Position numbers and translations under genes: made by a program. Below the pieces are notes generated by a model. That model saw nothing but the letters and a program-made list of their open reading frames with translations, did no database searches and was not told the DNA's origin. A stretch of DNA of 8,572 nucleotides. Source: a bacterium. Its GTDB lineage: Bacteria; Hydrogenedentota; Hydrogenedentia; Hydrogenedentiales; SLHB01. Where the stretch lies: the NCBI GenBank assembly GCA_024231375.1, contig JAAEQP010001757.1, positions 1 to 8,572 of the forward strand. The letters run 5' to 3'. This document shows, one piece after another, positions 1 to 7,689 of this stretch; positions within the stretch are counted from its first letter, which is position 1, and every line of letters begins with the position of its first letter.

Positions 1-528
1 CCGGTTTTCGGCATCCAGTGTCAACCGCGTGTAGCCGACCCGTTCCCGCAACGCTTCGATGTCTTCGGGGGTGGGCGCTTTCTCGGGACGCCCGTCCGGC
101 CCGAATCCCCATGCGTTGACCAGAGGCCCGACGGTGATGTCGCAGGCGCCGTTCGATTCGCGGCTCACGTCCAGTGCCAACGAGAAGACGTCCGCCGTGG
201 CCACGGACAACTGAAACGGCGTTGCTTCGCGGGATGTGTTGAATCGGGACAGTTCGGAATCCGGGTCGTAGGTGGACATGAGCGCGTTGACCTGGTCCAA
301 CTCCGACTTGATGGCGGAACCGAGGGCCGCGTGGAGTTGCCGCAGGTCCGTATCGCCGGGCAGATCGTGTACGGCGACCTTCACCGAGTAGGTCGTGCCC
401 ATGGTGGCGCCTTGGAACACCACTTCCCGGGGGCCCGGCGTACAGGCAACCGGAATCGCCGCAACAAAGACAAGAGCGACGGCCCAGAGGGCCGCCGCTC
501 GGAAAGGTCGCATGCTAGCGCGCGTCAT
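1..528 (-). CDS. apbE: FAD:protein FMN transferase ApbE, N-terminal part (runs off left edge)
   Basis: This enzyme uses FAD and Mg2+ to attach FMN covalently to a threonine in target proteins, outside the cytoplasmic membrane. Its known targets include NqrB and NqrC, both encoded just upstream. The 176 visible codons stay open to the window edge, about half the family's usual 330-350 residues. Residues 7-28 form a basic plus hydrophobic export signal ending at Cys29. The context IPVAC is a poor lipobox (Pro at -3), so lipoprotein anchoring is uncertain. Family motifs are clear: QGATMGTTYSVKV (39-51), MSTYDPDSELSRFN (84-97) and CDITVGPLVNAWGFGP (129-144). I chose ATG at 528, which has AAGGA ten bases upstream. 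ATG at 513 or GTG at 531 are in-frame alternatives. It starts 26 bases after the nqrF stop, so it is probably co-transcribed. The flavin-binding C-terminal half cannot be seen. Confidence 0.93.
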   Translation of the reverse strand, partial: MTRASMRPFRAAALWAVALVFVAAIPVACTPGPREVVFQGATMGTTYSVKVAVHDLPGDTDLRQLHAALGSAIKSELDQVNALMSTYDPDSELSRFNTSREATPFQLSVATADVFSLALDVSRESNGACDITVGPLVNAWGFGPDGRPEKAPTPEDIEALRERVGYTRLTLDAENR

Positions 529-554
529 CACACCTGCATCCTTCGAAGATCCAG

Positions 555-1784
555 CTATTCACCGAAGTCGTCGAACATGACATTCTCAGGCTCGACGCCC
601 AGATTGTCGAGCATGTTGGTGACTGCCGAGTTCATCATGGGCGGACCGCAGATGTAGTACTCGCAGTCTTCGGGAGCCGCGTGGTCCTTGAGGTAACTGT
701 CGTGCAGCACCTGGTGAATGAACCCCACGTGACCGGTCCAATTGTCTTCCGGTAGCGGTTCGGACAAGGCCAGATGCCACGTGAAGTTCTCGTTTTCTTC
801 CTGGATCTTGTCGAACTGGTCTACATAGAAGGCTTCACGAAGGCTGCGGGCTCCGTACCAGAAACTGACCTTGCGCTTGGCGCTCAAGCGTTTGAACTGG
901 TCGAAGATGTGAGACCGCATGGGCGCCATGCCCGCGCCGCCGCCGATGAACACCATTTCGGCGTCGGTGTCGCGCGCAAAGAACTCGCCGAATGGACCCG
1001 CGATGGTGACCTCGTCCCCCGGCTTCAGGTCGAAGATGTAGGACGACATGATGCCGGGCGGCGTGCCTTCCGGCGCGCGGGGCGGCGGGGAGGCGATACG
1101 CACGTTCAGCATGATGATGCCGTGCTCTTCGGGGTAGTTGGCCATGGAGTAGGCGCGTTCGACCGGTTCGGTCACGACCGACTTGTAGCGCCAGAGATTG
1201 AACTTGTCCCAGTCTTCCCGGTATTCCTCCTCCACGTCGATGTCTTTGTATTCGACCGTGTGGGCCGGGCATTCGATCTGGATGTAGCCGCCCGCGCGGA
1301 ACGGCACTTCTTCGCCTTCGGGCAGTTCCAGCACCAATTCCTTGATGAAGGTCGCCACGTTGTTGTTCGACCGGACCTTGCACTTCCACTTGCGGACGTC
1401 GAAGATCTCCGGCGGAATCTCGATCTTCATGTCCTCTTTGATTTTCACCTGGCACGAGAGCCGCACGCCTTGGCGGGCTTCGCCACGGTTAATCTGGCCG
1501 AGTTCCGTCGGAAGCAGCGCGCCGCCACCTTCCTTCACCTCGACTTTGCATACGCCGCAACTGCCTTTGCCGCCACAGGCCGAGGGGATAAAGATCTTCT
1601 CTTGGCCCAGTGCGCCCAGAAGCGTCATACCAACGGGCGCGTCGACTTTCTTGTCGGGGTCGTCGTTGATGAGTATGCCGACGTGGCCCGAACTGACCAG
1701 CTTCGACTTCGCCACCATGAGGATGCAGATGAGCGACAAGATGACGAAGGAAAACATGAACATGCCCAGAAGGACGGTCTGCAT
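555..1784 (-). CDS. nqrF: Na+-translocating NADH:quinone reductase subunit F (NADH dehydrogenase, FAD and [2Fe-2S])
   Basis: NqrF is the electron entry point of the Na+-NQR complex. It oxidises NADH on the cytoplasmic side through FAD and passes electrons to its [2Fe-2S] centre. The 409-residue protein is of normal length. Residues 3-25 form one membrane anchor. The ferredoxin domain has Cys70, Cys76, Cys79 and Cys111, the same positions as I recall for the Vibrio cholerae ligands. The FAD motif RAYSMANYP starts at Arg210. The [10 protein letters not shown] segment is at 242-251, the NADH-binding loop [10 protein letters not shown] at 281-290, and CGPPMM at 379-384. The protein ends in the conserved DDFGE. 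The ATG at 1784 is preceded by AAGGG nine bases upstream. It follows nqrE by 35 bases and precedes apbE by 26. The very close match to proteobacterial NqrF and the nqrA gene rule out an Rnf complex or a monooxygenase reductase. Confidence 0.98.
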   Translation of the reverse strand: MQTVLLGMFMFSFVILSLICILMVAKSKLVSSGHVGILINDDPDKKVDAPVGMTLLGALGQEKIFIPSACGGKGSCGVCKVEVKEGGGALLPTELGQINRGEARQGVRLSCQVKIKEDMKIEIPPEIFDVRKWKCKVRSNNNVATFIKELVLELPEGEEVPFRAGGYIQIECPAHTVEYKDIDVEEEYREDWDKFNLWRYKSVVTEPVERAYSMANYPEEHGIIMLNVRIASPPPRAPEGTPPGIMSSYIFDLKPGDEVTIAGPFGEFFARDTDAEMVFIGGGAGMAPMRSHIFDQFKRLSAKRKVSFWYGARSLREAFYVDQFDKIQEENENFTWHLALSEPLPEDNWTGHVGFIHQVLHDSYLKDHAAPEDCEYYICGPPMMNSAVTNMLDNLGVEPENVMFDDFGE

Positions 1785-1819
1785 GACGAATAACCCTTTC
1801 TAACGTCGCACTACGCCTG

Positions 1820-2437
1820 CTACAGTTGGATTCCCGAGAACGACATGAACCCAATGGCCATCAGGCCGGCCGTGATGAATGTGATGCCCAGGCCCCGGAG
1901 TCCGGGGGGGACGTTGCTGTAAGTCATCTTTTCGCGAATGGCCGCCAACGCGATGATGGCGATCGCCCAACCCGCGCCGGAGCCCAACCCGAACACGACG
2001 CTCTCACCGAAGTCGTATTGCCTGCGCATCATGAACAGGGATCCGCCGAGTATGGCGCAGTTCACCGTAATCAGCGGCAGGAACACGCCCAACGCCACGT
2101 ACAGCTTCGGCGCGTACCGGTCCAAGGCCATTTCCACAAGCTGCACGGCCGCCGCAATGGACCCGATGAACGTCAGGAAACCCAGGAACGACAGGTCCAG
2201 CGTCTCGAACTGAGGGCTCAGCCAACTCAGGGCGCCTTCCTTCAGAAGATACGTGTAGATGAGATTGTTCAGCGGCACGGTCAGCCCCTGAACGAATATC
2301 ACCGCCATGCCCAGGCCGATGGCCGTGTCCACCTTCTTGGAACTGTTGAGGAACGGACACATGCCCAGGAAGAAGGCCAGCGCCATGTTCTCGATGAATA
2401 TGGACTTGACGCCCAGGCTCAGATAATGCTCCAACAT
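1820..2437 (-). CDS. nqrE: Na+-translocating NADH:quinone reductase subunit E
   Basis: NqrE is an integral membrane subunit of Na+-NQR, homologous to NqrD and to RnfA. Its 205 residues are almost all hydrophobic, in about six membrane segments. Cys27 (GMCPFL) and Cys127 (TVNCAILGG) sit in the two half-helix motifs. In the known structures these, with the equivalent pair in NqrD, hold an intramembrane [2Fe-2S] centre between NqrF and the NqrC flavin. The motif [15 protein letters not shown] near the N-terminus and the [12 protein letters not shown] segment (150-161) are characteristic. The ATG at 2437 lies one base after the nqrD stop, and its ribosome site GGAGGAGG is inside the last codons of nqrD. 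Translation of D and E is therefore probably coupled. Confidence 0.97.
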   Translation of the reverse strand: MLEHYLSLGVKSIFIENMALAFFLGMCPFLNSSKKVDTAIGLGMAVIFVQGLTVPLNNLIYTYLLKEGALSWLSPQFETLDLSFLGFLTFIGSIAAAVQLVEMALDRYAPKLYVALGVFLPLITVNCAILGGSLFMMRRQYDFGESVVFGLGSGAGWAIAIIALAAIREKMTYSNVPPGLRGLGITFITAGLMAIGFMSFSGIQL

Positions 2438-2438
2438 G

Positions 2439-3071
2439 CTAGTCCTCCTCCACCTGCTCGGGCTTCCAGGTGCGTAGTCCCCAAATCAGGAAGCCGATGA
2501 GGAAGAAGGCCGCCGGGGAAAGCAGCATCAATCCGTTCGGGACGTACCAGCCGCCCTCGGTGGCCAGCGGCAGCACCTGAAATCCGTAGAGGCTGCCCGA
2601 GCCAAATAATTCTCGGAACACGGCCACCGACAGCAGAATGGCGCTGTATCCGGCGCCGTTGCCGATCCCGTCCAGGAAACTCAGGTACGGCGAGTTCTGC
2701 ATGGCGAAGCCCTCGGCGCGTCCGAGCACGATGCAGTTCGTGATAATGAGCCCCACGAACACCGACAACTGCTGCCATACCGCGAACACATACGCCTTCA
2801 GCACCTGATCCACCACGATCACCAGCGACGCGATGATGGTCATCTGCACGATGATGCGGATGGCGTGGGGCGTTGCGTTGCGGATGAAACTGACCGACAG
2901 GTTGGAGAAGCCGGTCACCGCCGTCAACGCAATGCACATCACCAGGGCCGTCTTCACCTGCGTGGTAACGGCCAAGGCCGAGCAGACCCCGAGCACTTGG
3001 AGCGCGATGGGGTTGTTGCCGAACACCGGTTCGGTTATCACGTCCTTTTCTCTCTTGCCTAACAGCGCCAT
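2439..3071 (-). CDS. nqrD: Na+-translocating NADH:quinone reductase subunit D
   Basis: NqrD is the second of the paired membrane subunits (homolog of RnfE) that carry the shared intramembrane iron-sulfur centre. With the start used here it has 210 residues and about six membrane segments. Cys30 ([10 protein letters not shown]) and Cys113 ([13 protein letters not shown]) match the expected ligand positions. The N-terminal stretch [15 protein letters not shown] is typical. I chose ATG at 3071 because TAGGAG lies seven bases upstream and the protein then starts [14 protein letters not shown] two codons earlier (3077) would lie almost on top of that ribosome site. It begins 33 bases after nqrC. 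The acidic C-terminus EQVEED overlaps the nqrE ribosome site. Confidence 0.97.
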   Translation of the reverse strand: MALLGKREKDVITEPVFGNNPIALQVLGVCSALAVTTQVKTALVMCIALTAVTGFSNLSVSFIRNATPHAIRIIVQMTIIASLVIVVDQVLKAYVFAVWQQLSVFVGLIITNCIVLGRAEGFAMQNSPYLSFLDGIGNGAGYSAILLSVAVFRELFGSGSLYGFQVLPLATEGGWYVPNGLMLLSPAAFFLIGFLIWGLRTWKPEQVEED

Positions 3072-3078
3072 GTTCAAG

Positions 3079-3084
3079 CTCCTA
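3079..3084 (-). promoter_or_regulatory. Ribosome binding site of nqrD
   Basis: TAGGAG on the minus strand lies seven bases before ATG 3071 and only one base or so before the upstream in-frame TTG at 3077. It therefore decides in favour of the ATG start. Confidence 0.8.
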
Positions 3085-3104
3085 TAATCGCCGCACCGGG
3101 TCCG

Positions 3105-3884
3105 TTAGCCACGGTCCTTGCGGAACTGTTCCAGATACGGGCCGTATCCCGCGTCGCCCAGCCAGAAATTCAGCAGGCTTTCGACCGCGCGGCTCGTAAT
3201 GGTCGCGCCCGAGAGTCCGTCGAACCCGTGGGGATCGTCCTCGACCGTACCCGCGCCACCCTTGCGCATGGCAATGGCGGGCGCGCCCGAGTCGTCGAAG
3301 GCCTTGCGTCCGGGCCAACGGTCGACCCACTTGGGATTCAGGACCTCAGCACCGAGACCAGGCGTCTCCCCTTGGTCGTAGAACGTCAGGCCGCGGATGG
3401 TTTCGCCGTCCTTGTCCAGCGCGAGGTAGCCGTACATCGTGTTCCATAGCCCCTCGCCCCACACCTGGAGGATGACCATGTCCACTTCGCCGTCCTTCAC
3501 CACCTGATGGACGGTGGCGTACTTCGGAAGGTCCTTGACCAGAGCGGGGTTCGCCGGCGCCTTGTGGCCCAATTCGGGGTTCGTCGAGGCCTTCACCATA
3601 TCGAAAGGCTGCTGCACGTCGTCGTCGGCGTAGGCGCCGGTTTCGAGATTGACGGCATGCACCTCGATGTTGGCGTCGAAAAGTTCTTGGATTCTATTGG
3701 ATTTTGGCTTGTCACCGCGGTCGACCAGGCCGGACACCAGGAGCACCTGGGTCTGCCGGTCGAGAATGACATTGGCTTCCTGGCGGTTGCGCAGGGCAAC
3801 CGCCGCGCCGCACACCAGAACCGAGCATGCCACGCAGACTACCGCCGCGAAGACCAGGGTATAGAGCGTTCCGCTACGCTGCAT
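3105..3884 (-). CDS. nqrC: Na+-translocating NADH:quinone reductase subunit C (covalent FMN)
   Basis: NqrC carries a covalently bound FMN on the outer face of the membrane and passes electrons on to NqrB. With ATG at 3884 the protein has 259 residues. One N-terminal membrane anchor spans about 6-30, then a large extracytoplasmic FMN-binding domain follows. That domain contains [10 protein letters not shown] (about 171-180) and the flavinylation motif DGLSGAT (222-228). Thr228 is the expected FMN attachment site for ApbE. The anchor is unusual in holding three cysteines (17, 20, 25). I reject a longer reading from TTG at 3932: it would overlap nqrB by 59 bases and add 16 basic, non-family residues. 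The chosen ATG has GAGGAGG ten bases upstream and gives an N-terminus like other NqrC proteins. It overlaps the end of nqrB by 11 bases. Confidence 0.96.
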   Translation of the reverse strand: MQRSGTLYTLVFAAVVCVACSVLVCGAAVALRNRQEANVILDRQTQVLLVSGLVDRGDKPKSNRIQELFDANIEVHAVNLETGAYADDDVQQPFDMVKASTNPELGHKAPANPALVKDLPKYATVHQVVKDGEVDMVILQVWGEGLWNTMYGYLALDKDGETIRGLTFYDQGETPGLGAEVLNPKWVDRWPGRKAFDDSGAPAIAMRKGGAGTVEDDPHGFDGLSGATITSRAVESLLNFWLGDAGYGPYLEQFRKDRG

Positions 3885-5094
3885 TGCGAGCCAACCTCCT
3901 CTTGATGTTCGCCTGCATGAAGACATAGTCAATGAGCGGCGACAGCATGTTCATGAACAGAATCGCCAGCATCCAGCCTTCGGGATACGCAGGGTTGAGG
4001 ACGCGAATGAGAACGCCCATCGTGCCGATACCGAATCCGTAGATGAGTTTGCCTTTGCCCGTGAACGGCGACGATACGGGGTCCGTGGCCATGAACACGG
4101 CCGCGAAGGCGAAGCCGCCCAGCACCCAGTGCCAGTAGAAGGGCACCCCGAACAAGGGGTTCGACTCCGATCCGACCAGGTTCAACACCGTGGCCATGAT
4201 GAAACTGCCCGCGACACACCCTGCCATGGTCCGCCACGAACCGACCCCCGTCGCAATGAGCACCGCCGCACCGATGAGGCAGCACAAGGTGCTGGTTTCG
4301 CCCATGGACCCGGGGATGAAGCCGAGGAACGCCTGGAGCCAACTCACGCCCTCTTCCAATGCCACTTTGCCGCCTACCGCCGCTTCCGACAGCCAGGTCG
4401 CGCCGCTGAACCCGTCGGCGCTGGTCTGGGCGGCGACCCAGACCGCGTCGCCCGAAATCTGCGCCGGATAGGCGAAGAACAGGAAGGCGCGCGACACCAA
4501 GGCCGGGTTGAAGATGTTCATGCCCGTGCCGCCGAAGACTTCCTTGCCCACGACCACACCGAACATGATGCCGAGGGCCGCCTGCCAGTAAGGGATGGTG
4601 GGGGGAAGAATCAGGGGATAGAGGGCGCTGGTGACCAGGAACCCTTCGTTGATGTCGTGTTTGCGGACAATGGAGAACACGGCTTCCATAATTCCGCCGA
4701 ATGTCAGCGTGACGATGTAGAGGGGAATGAAGAACATGGCGCCGTACACCACGCACGAAATGAAGCTGCCCGGGTCCTGTGCAAGGCCAAGCTTGCCGAG
4801 GACCGTCGTCTGCCAGCCTTCCCATGCGCCGGCCCCACTGGCGACCGCCAGATGGGCCTGGTATCCGGTGTTGTACATGGCCATGAACATGCAGGGGAGC
4901 AGTCCGACCACCACCATGATCATGATGCGTTTGAGATCCGAGGCGTCCCGCACATGCGAGGGATTCTTCGTCACCGAGTCGGGCGTGAACAGAAACGTGT
5001 CCTGCGCCTCGAACAGCGGGAAGAGCTTCTCAAGCTTGCCGCCCTTGTCAAACAGCTTGCGCTGCTTGTTCTGCAGATCGAGTAAGAACTTCAT
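3874..5094 (-). CDS. nqrB: Na+-translocating NADH:quinone reductase subunit B (covalent FMN)
   Basis: NqrB is the largest membrane subunit of Na+-NQR, homologous to RnfD. It carries a covalent FMN and riboflavin and is thought to form the Na+ path. The 406-residue protein has a cytoplasmic N-terminus (1-54) followed by about ten hydrophobic segments. The flavinylation motif FSGAT is at 229-233, so Thr233 is the likely FMN site. Other conserved stretches are [10 protein letters not shown] (132-141), [20 protein letters not shown] (187-206) and [10 protein letters not shown] (336-345). The ATG at 5094 shares one base with the nqrA stop (TGATG), and its ribosome site AAGGAAGG lies in the nqrA tail. 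This indicates translational coupling. Length and motifs are normal for the family. Confidence 0.98.
   Translation of the reverse strand: MKFLLDLQNKQRKLFDKGGKLEKLFPLFEAQDTFLFTPDSVTKNPSHVRDASDLKRIMIMVVVGLLPCMFMAMYNTGYQAHLAVASGAGAWEGWQTTVLGKLGLAQDPGSFISCVVYGAMFFIPLYIVTLTFGGIMEAVFSIVRKHDINEGFLVTSALYPLILPPTIPYWQAALGIMFGVVVGKEVFGGTGMNIFNPALVSRAFLFFAYPAQISGDAVWVAAQTSADGFSGATWLSEAAVGGKVALEEGVSWLQAFLGFIPGSMGETSTLCCLIGAAVLIATGVGSWRTMAGCVAGSFIMATVLNLVGSESNPLFGVPFYWHWVLGGFAFAAVFMATDPVSSPFTGKGKLIYGFGIGTMGVLIRVLNPAYPEGWMLAILFMNMLSPLIDYVFMQANIKRRLARNAA
3895..3901 (-). promoter_or_regulatory. Ribosome binding site of nqrC inside nqrB
   Basis: GAGGAGG on the minus strand lies ten bases before ATG 3884, within the final codons of nqrB. 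It supports the shorter NqrC start over the TTG at 3932 and suggests coupled translation of B and C. Confidence 0.8.
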
Positions 5095-6473
5095 CAGCCT
5101 TCCTTCTCAATCGTGTTGAGCATGTCCCGCAACACGGTTCCATAGTCGATCTTCGACGGGCAGACGAACGTACACAACGCCAGGTCCTCCTCGTCGAGTT
5201 CGAGGCACCCCAACTCCTCGGACCGTTCCACGTCGCCCGCGATCATGGAGCGCACGAGGTACGTCGGGATGATGTCCATAGGCATCACGCGTTCGTAGAG
5301 GCCCAGGGGAACGATGGCCCGGTGCGACCCGTTGGCCGTCGTCGTGAAATCGAATTTCTTGCCCGGCATCAAACGCGACATGAACAGATTCAACACTGAG
5401 AACTTATTGGTCCCCGGCGCCATCCAGCCCATGAACTCGCGGTCGTGGCCTTCGCGAAGCGCCGACACCTGATGGTGGTACCGGCCCAGATAGCCGTGGA
5501 CCGGGCCCACCGCCGACCGGCCGGACAGCACCGAACCGGATACGAAGCGGTTGTCGCCGTCCGCTACTTGGCCTTCGCACAGGTTATCGGTGGACGCGCC
5601 CAGCCGCGTGCGAAGCAGCCGGGGCTCCTTCACCACAGGGCCCGCCAACGACACGGTCCGCTCGACGTCGAGTTTGCCGGTTGCGAACAAACGTCCGATG
5701 GCTACCACGTCCTGATAATTCACATGCCAGGCCGTCCGTTCGCGATGGACGGGCGACAAGCGATGAATGTGCAGTCCCACGAGGCCCGTCGGATGGGGGC
5801 CTTCGAATTCTTCCAGGAATATGCCCGTGTTGGGGTCGTAGGGGACGTCGGCGCCGCGAGCGCGGCACAGGTAACTCTTGCCTTCGCATAGCTTCGCTAC
5901 GCACAACAGACCGCGTTCGAAATCGGCTTCCTTGCCTTTCAGCACAGTCTCGACCGACGGGGCAAGGGGGTCGGTGTCGATTGCCGTAATGAATAACGCG
6001 AAGGGTTCGCTCTCGGGGGCCGGCACCTTGCTGAAGGGCCGCGTGCGAAAGGCGGTCCACATGCCCGACTCGATGAGCAACGCCCGAATCTCGTCGCGGC
6101 TCAAGGCTTCCGGCGCACGGCCTGAGAAGGATTCGAAGGTAACTTCGTCATCCTCGGTCAGCGTCCCGGTCCGTTCCCGTTCGTTCAGTTCGACCACCAC
6201 GGACTGAAGCGCACGTTTTGCGCCCCGGTTCACGGCCGTCACCGTGCCCGCGCCCGGCGACGTATACATGACGCCGGGGGTCTTCTTGTCCTCGAACAGG
6301 GCTTGGCCCCGTTTGACCGCATCGCCTTCCGACACGAACATCGTCGGCTTCATGCCCACGTAGTCGGCTGCGATGAGGGCTACGGCCTTCGGGGACGCAG
6401 CGTCGTCAATGCGCTGCTCCGGTGCTCCCGTGATGGGGAGGTCCAGGCCTTTCCGTATCGTATGTACCGCCAT
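5094..6473 (-). CDS. nqrA: Na+-translocating NADH:quinone reductase subunit A
   Basis: NqrA is the peripheral cytoplasmic subunit of Na+-NQR, homologous to RnfC and implicated in quinone binding. It is the subunit that best separates Nqr from Rnf. The 459-residue protein is slightly longer than the roughly 446 of Vibrio. The N-terminus has [13 protein letters not shown] (8-20). A lipoyl-like barrel follows, with [20 protein letters not shown] (38-57) and [10 protein letters not shown] (59-68). The conserved segment [17 protein letters not shown] is at 139-155. The C-terminal part keeps [15 protein letters not shown] (431-445), a remnant of the RnfC cluster region with Cys434 and Cys438. It is the first gene of the operon. 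ATG at 6473 has a modest ribosome site (GGGGAA five bases upstream). The leader upstream is long and structured. Confidence 0.98.
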   Translation of the reverse strand: MAVHTIRKGLDLPITGAPEQRIDDAASPKAVALIAADYVGMKPTMFVSEGDAVKRGQALFEDKKTPGVMYTSPGAGTVTAVNRGAKRALQSVVVELNERERTGTLTEDDEVTFESFSGRAPEALSRDEIRALLIESGMWTAFRTRPFSKVPAPESEPFALFITAIDTDPLAPSVETVLKGKEADFERGLLCVAKLCEGKSYLCRARGADVPYDPNTGIFLEEFEGPHPTGLVGLHIHRLSPVHRERTAWHVNYQDVVAIGRLFATGKLDVERTVSLAGPVVKEPRLLRTRLGASTDNLCEGQVADGDNRFVSGSVLSGRSAVGPVHGYLGRYHHQVSALREGHDREFMGWMAPGTNKFSVLNLFMSRLMPGKKFDFTTTANGSHRAIVPLGLYERVMPMDIIPTYLVRSMIAGDVERSEELGCLELDEEDLALCTFVCPSKIDYGTVLRDMLNTIEKEG

Positions 6474-6502
6474 ATGCGTTCCCCGTCTGTCACAATGGTT
6501 CT

Positions 6503-6571
6503 TGGGACAAGGGCTCCAACCGCGCGCGCCGCGCGGGTGCCCGAGTTGGATAGGGTCGGGGGCTCGTCCCA
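6503..6571 (-). repeat. Three-tier nested inverted repeat in the nqrA leader
   Basis: Three pairs of complementary arms nest around one centre: TGGGAC (6503-6508) with GTCCCA (6566-6571), CCAAC (6516-6520) with GTTGG (6545-6549), and CCGCGC (6520-6525) with GCGCGG (6531-6536) around a 5-base loop. Base 6520 is shared by the two inner arms, so they cannot both be complete. In the nqr transcript this could fold into a long imperfect hairpin about 30 bases before the nqrA start. No T-run follows it, so it is not a simple terminator. A regulatory role is inference. Confidence 0.5.
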
Positions 6572-6607
6572 GGCCGCGAAAAAGGTATCAAACGCGCAAG
6601 CCGTGAA

Positions 6608-6636
6608 ATTCTGCCATACTCAGACGCGGAAAACAA
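6608..6636 (-). promoter_or_regulatory. Candidate sigma-70-type promoter of the nqr operon
   Basis: On the minus strand TTGTTT (6636-6631) and CAGAAT (6613-6608) are separated by exactly 17 bases. A TG one base before the -10 hexamer gives an extended -10 element. The match is 3/6 and 4/6 to consensus. It predicts a start near 6601 and a leader of about 127 bases containing the nested inverted repeat. Read by eye only. Confidence 0.4.
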
Positions 6637-6728
6637 CTCCGCTCTCGAACCGGCAACCCCTCGGCGTTCCGCACCATGTGCGCGCCTGACTATGAACCCC
6701 ATTGGTTGATTCTCAGGTGGCGGCGCGG

Positions 6729-6757
6729 TGGCAAAACGCGCCGAAATCCAGTACAAT
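6729..6757 (+). promoter_or_regulatory. Candidate sigma-70-type promoter of dapAB
   Basis: TACAAT (6752-6757) is a good -10 hexamer (5/6). With a 17-base spacer the -35 would be TGGCAA (6729-6734), a weak 3/6 match. The predicted transcript start is near 6764, giving a leader of about 35 bases before dapA. Confidence 0.45.
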
Positions 6758-6785
6758 GTCGGGAACTCTACAAACACGAAACGAC

Positions 6786-6791
6786 GAGGAG
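6786..6791 (+). promoter_or_regulatory. Ribosome binding site of dapA
   Basis: GAGGAG lies seven bases before ATG 6799. It fixes the dapA start and excludes the in-frame extension beginning at 6676, which lacks a ribosome site and family-like sequence. Confidence 0.85.
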
Positions 6792-6798
6792 ATACTAT

Positions 6799-7668
6799 AT
6801 GTTCCGCGGGGCAATCGTGGCGCTTGTCACACCGTTCGACAGCCGGTCCGAAGTGGATTACGACGCCTACGGGCGCCTCATCGACTTCCAGATCGAGAAC
6901 AATAGCGATGGAATCGTGCCGTGCGGCTGCACGGGCGAAGCTGCGACCCTCAGCCACGACGAACAGCAAGAGTGCATCCGGTTCGCCGTGGAACGTGTCG
7001 CGGGCCGTGTGCCGGTCATCGCGGGCACGGGTTCCAACAACACCAAAGAAGCCCTCGGCCTGACCCAGTACGCCAAGGACGTCGGGGCCGACGGTGCGCT
7101 CCTCATCACCCCCTATTACAACAAGCCGACGCCGGCCGGTCAGATCGCCCACTACCGCGGCATCGCCGAGGCTGTGGACATTCCCGTCGTGCTGTACAAC
7201 GTTCCCGGCCGCACGGGCACCAAGATTTCGCCCGAAACCGTGGCCGAACTGGCCAAGACGCCCAATATTGTGGCTATCAAGGAAGCCTGTGGCAGCGTGG
7301 ACCAGGTGTCCCAGATTCGCAGTCTCAGCGACATCACTGTGGTATCCGGCGACGATGCCCTGACCCTGCCCATGATGTGCGTGGGCGCGACCGGCGTCAT
7401 CTCCGTGGCGGCCAACATCGTGCCGGCCAAGATGTCGGCCCTGTGCGCTGCCTTTGAGCAAGGCAACCTGGCCGAAGCCCAGAAGGTCCATTACGAACTG
7501 ACGCCGCTGTTCAAGGGCCTGTTCTTCGAGACCAACCCCATGCCCGTGAAAGCGGCATTGGCGAAGATGGGTCTCATCGAGAACAACCTGCGGCTGCCGC
7601 TCACGTCGATGCAGCCCGAGGTGTTCGCCCGGTTGGAGCCGATCCTGGCCGGTCTCGGCCTGGTCTAG
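6799..7668 (+). CDS. dapA: 4-hydroxy-tetrahydrodipicolinate synthase (DapA), with Cys at the Thr44 position
   Basis: DapA condenses pyruvate with aspartate semialdehyde, the first committed step of diaminopimelate and lysine synthesis, in the cytoplasm. The 289-residue protein is a normal-length aldolase barrel that aligns without gaps to E. coli numbering over the active site. Schiff-base Lys161 (AIKEACG), Tyr107 (TPYYNKP), Tyr133 and Arg138 (LYNVPGR) are present. The motif usually GTTGE reads GCTGE, so residue 44, normally the catalytic-triad threonine, is cysteine (codon tgc). Thr45 is kept. Lysine-feedback residues His53, Asn80, Glu84 and Tyr106 are kept, but position 56 is Gln rather than His. 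ATG 6799 was chosen for its ribosome site and the family start FRGAIVALVTPF. dapB follows 21 bases later. A related lyase of the same superfamily is possible, but pairing with dapB makes DapA most likely. Confidence 0.95.
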   Translation: MFRGAIVALVTPFDSRSEVDYDAYGRLIDFQIENNSDGIVPCGCTGEAATLSHDEQQECIRFAVERVAGRVPVIAGTGSNNTKEALGLTQYAKDVGADGALLITPYYNKPTPAGQIAHYRGIAEAVDIPVVLYNVPGRTGTKISPETVAELAKTPNIVAIKEACGSVDQVSQIRSLSDITVVSGDDALTLPMMCVGATGVISVAANIVPAKMSALCAAFEQGNLAEAQKVHYELTPLFKGLFFETNPMPVKAALAKMGLIENNLRLPLTSMQPEVFARLEPILAGLGLV

Positions 7669-7689
7669 GCGAAAGAGGAGAGCGTTAGG

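Larger units (their letters stand above)
6474..6798. other. Divergent intergenic region between nqrA and dapA
   Basis: These 325 bases separate the two opposite transcription units. I see no supportable gene here. Open frames crossing it have no ribosome site and only extend dapA or run antisense to it. It contains one candidate promoter for each direction and a nested inverted repeat in the predicted nqr leader. I could not recognise a lysine riboswitch, and the predicted dapA leader (about 35 bases) is too short for one. No known sodium-sensing riboswitch consensus was recognised by eye. Confidence 0.7.

Noticed and set aside
331..657. Short plus-strand open frames around the apbE start and nqrF end
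   Set aside because: They lie antisense to apbE and nqrF, have arginine-rich unlike-protein composition and no ribosome site.
774..1793. 339-codon open frame on the plus strand opposite nqrF
   Set aside because: Antisense shadow of nqrF caused by codon bias. The composition (repeated V, F, D, H, R) is not protein-like and nqrF is unmistakable on the other strand.
1826..2500. 224-codon plus-strand open frame opposite nqrE
   Set aside because: Very rich in Q, H, R and E with no family resemblance; it mirrors the hydrophobic nqrE codons.
4129..5085. 318-codon plus-strand open frame opposite nqrB
   Set aside because: Same pattern of antisense shadow, lacking a ribosome site or known motif.
555..6473. 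An Rnf complex instead of Nqr
   Set aside because: Gene order A-F, a NADH-oxidising FAD/[2Fe-2S] NqrF, NqrA without the RnfC 4Fe-4S ferredoxin motifs, and no RnfB all point to Nqr.
6676..6798. 41-residue N-terminal extension of dapA
   Set aside because: It would place the -10-like TACAAT and a good ribosome site inside the gene, and the added residues do not resemble any DapA N-terminus.
6758..6798. Lysine riboswitch before dapA
   Set aside because: The predicted leader is only about 35 bases, far shorter than the lysine riboswitch, and none of its conserved elements were seen further upstream.
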